From Bacteroidota bacterium (GTDB taxonomy: Bacteria; Bacteroidota; Bacteroidia; Bacteroidales; UBA1556), in contig QMPB01000163.1 of assembly GCA_003648395.1 (NCBI GenBank), forward strand, positions 1 to 8,432: DNA of 8,432 nucleotides. Reading direction: 5' to 3'. The notes under the pieces are model-generated. The model did no database searches and was not told where the DNA came from. It saw nothing but the letters and a program-made list of their open reading frames with translations. Made by a program: the position numbers and the translations under genes. Positions 6,070 to 8,432 of this stretch are shown here, piece by piece (within the stretch, counting starts at the first letter, position 1; every line of letters starts with the position of its first letter).

Positions 6070-6348
6070 ATGGCTCATAAAAAAGGTGCAGGTAGTTCAA
6101 GAAACGGTCGCGAATCGGAAAGTAAACGATTAGGTGTAAAAATTTACGGCGGTCAGGCAGTACGCGCAGGTGGAATCATTGTTCGCCAACGCGGAACCAC
6201 ACATCATCCAGCAACTAACGTTGGAATGGGAAAAGATCATACTTTATAAGCTTTAGTTGATGGAGTAGTAGAATTCAGAAAACGTAGAGATAATCGCTCT
6301 TTCGTTTCTGTTGTTGCTCTTCCTGCTGCAGAAGTTGCAGCTAACTAA
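6070..6348 (+). pseudogene. rpmA: 50S ribosomal protein L27 (bL27) gene interrupted by in-frame TAA at codon 60
   Basis: Translated through one stop, this frame is a complete L27. [20 protein letters not shown] starts the protein, then [19 protein letters not shown] and VGMGKDHTL lead to codon 60. That codon (6247-6249) is TAA where family members have Phe or Tyr (DHTLFA in E. coli). After it the same frame resumes with ALVDGVVEFRKRRDNRSFVSV and ends at TAA (6346-6348), 93 codons in all. Both halves are well conserved in one frame, so a single base change (for example TAT or TAC to TAA) explains the break and no frameshift is needed. A 59-residue product would lack the C-terminal part of the fold. 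L27 sits near the peptidyl-transferase centre and its loss is severely harmful where tested. A sequence error is therefore most likely; a recent nonsense mutation with a second copy, or readthrough, are alternatives. TAA ends most genes here, so global reassignment is unlikely. Confidence 0.9.
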
Positions 6349-6368
6349 TTAGCATTAAACTAAAATAT

Positions 6369-6400
6369 AAAAGCCATTCGCATTGCGAATGGCTTTTTTT
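6369..6400 (+). terminator. rho-independent terminator after rplU-rpmA, possibly bidirectional
   Basis: A perfect 13-bp stem, AAAAGCCATTCGC (6369-6381) with GCGAATGGCTTTT (6385-6397), closes a 3-base loop and runs into an eight-T tract (6393-6400). It follows the last rpmA stop by 20 bases. On the minus strand the stem is followed by a shorter T-rich run, so it may also stop the convergent DUF2807 transcript. Confidence 0.93.
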
Positions 6401-6448
6401 GTGCCAATATATTTCGTCTTCTCAAATCTCTAATTGAGGGGGGATTTA

Positions 6449-7174
6449 TTATTTTCTACTTACACTTCCAGCTCCTGAAGTTTCAATATCTACTATCTTA
6501 GGATTACCCATATAAGTAATATTTGACGCGCCACTTGCTTCGCCTTTAATGTTCTCTTTTACATTTATATAAGCATGAGAAGCGCCACTACAATCAATAT
6601 CTGTAGAGTTAATTTCCAATTCGTAAGCCTTAAGTTTACTTGCACCAGAGATTTCCATATCCGAAGAATTTGCAAATCCTTGTAGAATTACTTTTGATGC
6701 ACCACTAGCATCTAATTCTAAATGATTTGTTTTTATTTTAAATTCTAGTTTTGCGGCTCCACTAGCATCAATTTCCATATTAGTTTCATCAAATCTATCA
6801 TTTGAAATGAGTTTAGCAGCTCCACTAATATCAATATCGTCCATATGTGGTATTGTAATATAAACTTTAAAACTAGACGCATTATTAATAGTTCCCTTAG
6901 TTGAAAGTTCAAGAATACCATCTTTTACCTTAGATCTTATTTGAGGCATTATATTGTCGTCTGTTTCTATTTCAAGACTTTGTACATCACCTTTTGTTAT
7001 TGTAATATTAAAAGCACTGCCGGCATCAATTCCATGAAATACGGATACTGTTCTTGTTTCTTTAATAATATTACCACTTCCTTTTGTTCCAATAAGATTG
7101 AAACTATTAAATGGTAAAAATATGTATACTGCTATTGCAATACCAACTCCTATTAATAGTGATTTTGTTCTCAT
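6449..7174 (-). CDS. head-GIN domain (DUF2807) protein, exported or membrane-anchored
   Basis: This 241-residue protein belongs to the head-GIN/DUF2807 family, which is abundant in Bacteroidota. Its function is unknown despite database labels such as putative autotransporter adhesin. A hydrophobic segment at about 5-22 after Arg2 and Lys4 is a signal anchor or uncleaved signal peptide, so the bulk should be outside the cytoplasm. The family N-terminal motif is visible as GSGNIIKETRTVSVFHGIDAGSAFNITITKGD (32-63, in pieces). The rest is a repetitive beta-helix-like region with Ser-Gly-Ala at 117, 138, 157, 176, 196, 214 and 233. Most are preceded by I/L-x-acidic-Ala/Ile and several are followed by Ala/Ser-Lys. 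The 18-21 residue spacing fits one helix rung per repeat. The ATG is clear and the stop is TAA. The gene lies 54 bases after the sirtuin gene on the same strand with no promoter box between, so it is probably in the same transcript. Confidence 0.9.
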   Translation of the reverse strand: MRTKSLLIGVGIAIAVYIFLPFNSFNLIGTKGSGNIIKETRTVSVFHGIDAGSAFNITITKGDVQSLEIETDDNIMPQIRSKVKDGILELSTKGTINNASSFKVYITIPHMDDIDISGAAKLISNDRFDETNMEIDASGAAKLEFKIKTNHLELDASGASKVILQGFANSSDMEISGASKLKAYELEINSTDIDCSGASHAYINVKENIKGEASGASNITYMGNPKIVDIETSGAGSVSRK

Positions 7175-7228
7175 ATTATGTGATTTTAGTTGTTATAAAA
7201 AACTATGACGTACTAAATGCTTTTTTAG

Positions 7229-7918
7229 TTACATCTCTTTCTCGATTAATTTTTGGACTAATTCTTTTGTAGCGCTGCTTGCCTTCTCTGCCATGCAAAC
7301 TACATTTGGTAAGTTCATTTCTCCAGCATTGGGGTCAATATAATAGACTTTACAATGCGATGGAGCTTCATGACGAAGCCCTGCTGCAGGATAAACCGCA
7401 AGAGAAGTACCAATGATTATTAGAATATCAGCTGTTTGTACAATTTCCACTGCTTGATTTATCATAGGTACTGCTTCTCCAAACCAAACAATATGTGGTC
7501 GTAATTGATTGCCATCACTTGCTAAATCACCCAGTTTAAGTTCCCAGCCATCCAACTCACTTACAAGATACTCATTCAGTTCACTTCTAACCTTTCTTAA
7601 TTCACCATGCAAATGTAATACATTTAAAGAACCTGCTCTTTCATGCAAATCATCAACATTCTGTGTTACAATTTCTACATCAAAATATTTTTCTAATTTC
7701 ACCAAATCATAATGAGCAGAATTGGGTTCTACTTCAAGTAATTGTTTTCTTCTTGTATTGTAAAAGTCAAGAACTAACTGAGGAGTTTTTCTCCAAGCAA
7801 TAGGACTAGCCACTTCTTCAATTCTGTATTTTTCCCATAATCCCCCCATATCTCTAAAAGTAAGGATTCCACTTTCAGCACTCATTCCTGCTCCGCTTAA
7901 TATTACTATTTTTTTCAT
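7229..7918 (-). CDS. cobB: Sir2-family NAD-dependent protein deacylase, class III-like
   Basis: This 229-residue sirtuin is a cytosolic enzyme that removes acyl groups from lysines using NAD. It shows GAGMSAESGILTFRD (9-23, NAD binding), TQNVDDLHERAGS (85-97), the catalytic His104 in HLHGEL (102-107), HIVWFGE (142-148) and GTSLAVYPAAG (170-180). The class III signature Tyr-x-x-Arg is present as Tyr53 and Arg56 in FYNTRR, matching E. coli CobB Tyr92/Arg95 and human SIRT5, so desuccinylase or demalonylase activity as well as deacetylation is expected. The small domain between His104 and FGE has no cysteine, so the usual four-Cys zinc site is absent. I recall this in short Bacteroidota sirtuins, so it need not mean loss of function. 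The ATG at 7918 directly precedes beta-1. The stop is TAA. The DUF2807 gene follows. No exact TAnnTTTG box was found upstream. Confidence 0.95.
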   Translation of the reverse strand: MKKIVILSGAGMSAESGILTFRDMGGLWEKYRIEEVASPIAWRKTPQLVLDFYNTRRKQLLEVEPNSAHYDLVKLEKYFDVEIVTQNVDDLHERAGSLNVLHLHGELRKVRSELNEYLVSELDGWELKLGDLASDGNQLRPHIVWFGEAVPMINQAVEIVQTADILIIIGTSLAVYPAAGLRHEAPSHCKVYYIDPNAGEMNLPNVVCMAEKASSATKELVQKLIEKEM

Positions 7919-8118
7919 GTTAGTTTGTTTTTAGCTAATATTGGGGAGTGAATTGTATCTAAATGTGACGATTCCTCTCTATTTCCAAATACCCTACCTT
8001 TTTAATCAAAATATTAAGCTATAAATATACAACATTTATCATAAATTTTAAATCCTTATTAATCTTTTGCTTGTGATGAACTATTTTATATTTTAAAAAC
8101 TCCTAAAATGAAATTATT

Positions 8119-8126
8119 TACTTTTG
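8119..8126 (+). promoter_or_regulatory. candidate -7 box for the malic enzyme gene
   Basis: TACTTTTG matches TAnnTTTG exactly and is followed by TGC. It lies 214 bases before the malic enzyme ATG, which would give a long leader carrying the GC-rich element. No -33 TTG is seen at the usual distance. A closer promoter was not recognised, so the assignment is tentative. Confidence 0.4.
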
Positions 8127-8210
8127 TGCTACTTATAAAAAGGGAATTATGATGGTATTAAAATAAATGCTCTTATTCCTTATAATTTTATATAAAATAA
8201 CAAATAATAG

Positions 8211-8314
8211 TTCGTTAAAAAATTTATAATCAAAGCTTTGCTCCCGATAACTATCAGGATAGCGGCTTTGCCTGCCTGAATCGGTAGACTGACGAGAAAT
8301 AAATAATTAACGAA
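8211..8314. repeat. 8-bp inverted repeat enclosing the GC-rich element
   Basis: TTCGTTAA (8211-8218) and TTAACGAA (8307-8314) are exact reverse complements 88 bases apart and bracket the GC-rich palindromic stretch. They could be the base of a long RNA stem or the ends of a small inserted element. In AT-rich sequence an 8-bp match could also be chance. No target-site duplication was identified. Confidence 0.3.
8231..8296. repeat. GC-rich palindromic intergenic element, probable degenerate dispersed repeat
   Basis: This 66-base stretch has 34 G or C by hand count, in strongly AT-rich surroundings. It contains the perfect palindrome CAAAGCTTTG (8231-8240), a near-palindrome CCCGATA/TATCAGG (8243-8249 and 8252-8258, one mismatch) and a decayed inverted pair around CCTGCCT (8271-8277) and AGACTGAC (8286-8293). 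GCTTTG occurs twice (8235 and 8265). From memory it resembles dispersed intergenic repeats of Bacteroidota built from TCCCGATA...TATCGGGA and CCTGCCTG...CAGGCAGG modules. Here both halves look mutated. No coding potential was seen. Confidence 0.5.
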
Positions 8315-8340
8315 GTTTTAACATAGTAAAACTAAAAACA

Positions 8341-8432
8341 ATGGACGAATTGTTAAAAAAACAAGCTCTAGAATATCATTCAATGGGCAAACCAGGAAAA
8401 GTAGAAGTTGTTCCTACAAAACCATATTCTAA
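8341..8432 (+). CDS. NADP-dependent malic enzyme, N-terminal fragment (3' end outside window)
   Basis: Only the first 30 codons are visible. They begin MDELLKKQALEYHSMGKPGK and continue VEVVPTKPYS. The YHS-x-G-x-PGK-x-EV-x-PTKP signature is the N-terminus of the large MaeB-type malic enzymes (in many bacteria with a C-terminal phosphotransacetylase-like domain), which convert malate to pyruvate and CO2 while making NADPH. The ATG at 8341 is preceded by an A-rich stretch (AAAACTAAAAACA), as is common for Bacteroidota starts. The frame stays open to the window edge. Catalytic and cofactor-binding residues lie outside the window, so cofactor preference and domain completeness cannot be judged. 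A long upstream leader with a GC-rich repeat is a possible regulatory feature. Confidence 0.9.
   Translation, partial: MDELLKKQALEYHSMGKPGKVEVVPTKPYS

Larger units (their letters stand above)
7919..8340. other. 422-base divergent intergenic region between sirtuin and malic enzyme genes
   Basis: No gene was found here. Most of it is very AT-rich. It must hold the minus-strand promoter of the sirtuin gene, for which I see no convincing box, and the plus-strand promoter of the malic enzyme gene (candidate at 8119). Near the right end lies a compact GC-richer palindromic element (8231-8296), itself enclosed by an 8-bp inverted repeat. Confidence 0.8.

Noticed and set aside
6247..6249. Genetic-code change making TAA a sense codon
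   Set aside because: TAA is the natural end of most genes in the window (for example rplU, cinA, the FKBP gene and the sirtuin gene), and no other conserved gene here has an internal TAA.
8108..8152. 14-residue frame MKLFTFVLLIKREL in the divergent spacer
   Set aside because: It looks like the start of a signal peptide but stops at once and overlaps a promoter box; there is no other evidence of translation.
1..8432. CRISPR array, tRNA, insertion sequence, phage or defence genes
   Set aside because: Reading both strands, I found no regularly spaced repeats, cloverleaf, transposase, integrase or recognised defence protein.

Overview
The window looks like AT-rich chromosomal DNA from a Bacteroidota bacterium, probably Bacteroidales/Marinilabiliales-like (placement inferred from protein flavour only). 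Support comes from -7 promoter boxes of the TAnnTTTG type, A/T-rich leaders without clear Shine-Dalgarno sites, and gene families typical of the phylum: a head-GIN/DUF2807 protein, a SirB1-type transglutaminase-fold protein, a cysteine-free sirtuin, a tandem Usp and an FKBP lipoprotein. No phage, transposase, CRISPR or tRNA is visible. Most of the window is housekeeping DNA.

Left part (1-2231): the 3' end of an OmpR/PhoB response regulator (+) converges on a minus-strand pair, a uridine-phosphorylase-like gene followed by a SirB1-like gene that begins six bases after its neighbour's stop. Between 2232 and 2380 two divergent TAnnTTTG promoters serve this pair and the plus-strand genes.

Middle (2381-6400): a tandem universal stress protein, cinA (NMN/nicotinamide-nucleotide amidase family), rpmB (L28) with a strong terminator, an FKBP-type prolyl isomerase lipoprotein with its own -7 box, then rplU-rpmA (L21-L27) behind two TAnnTTTG boxes and ahead of a strong hairpin terminator. 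The most striking observation is in rpmA: the frame is intact and conserved on both sides but carries TAA at codon 60, where L27 has Tyr or Phe. Either this is a one-base sequence error, or the only visible copy of an almost indispensable ribosomal protein gene is broken or read through.

Right part (6449-8432): a minus-strand pair, a class III-like sirtuin lacking zinc-ligand cysteines and a DUF2807 protein with seven regularly spaced Ser-Gly-Ala turns. A 422-base divergent spacer follows, containing a compact GC-rich palindromic element in AT-rich DNA. The window ends in the first 30 codons of a malic enzyme gene.

I found no convincing new multi-gene system. The observations most worth checking are the rpmA stop, the GC-rich repeat upstream of the malic enzyme gene, and the apparent loss of catalytic residues in the SirB1-like protein.
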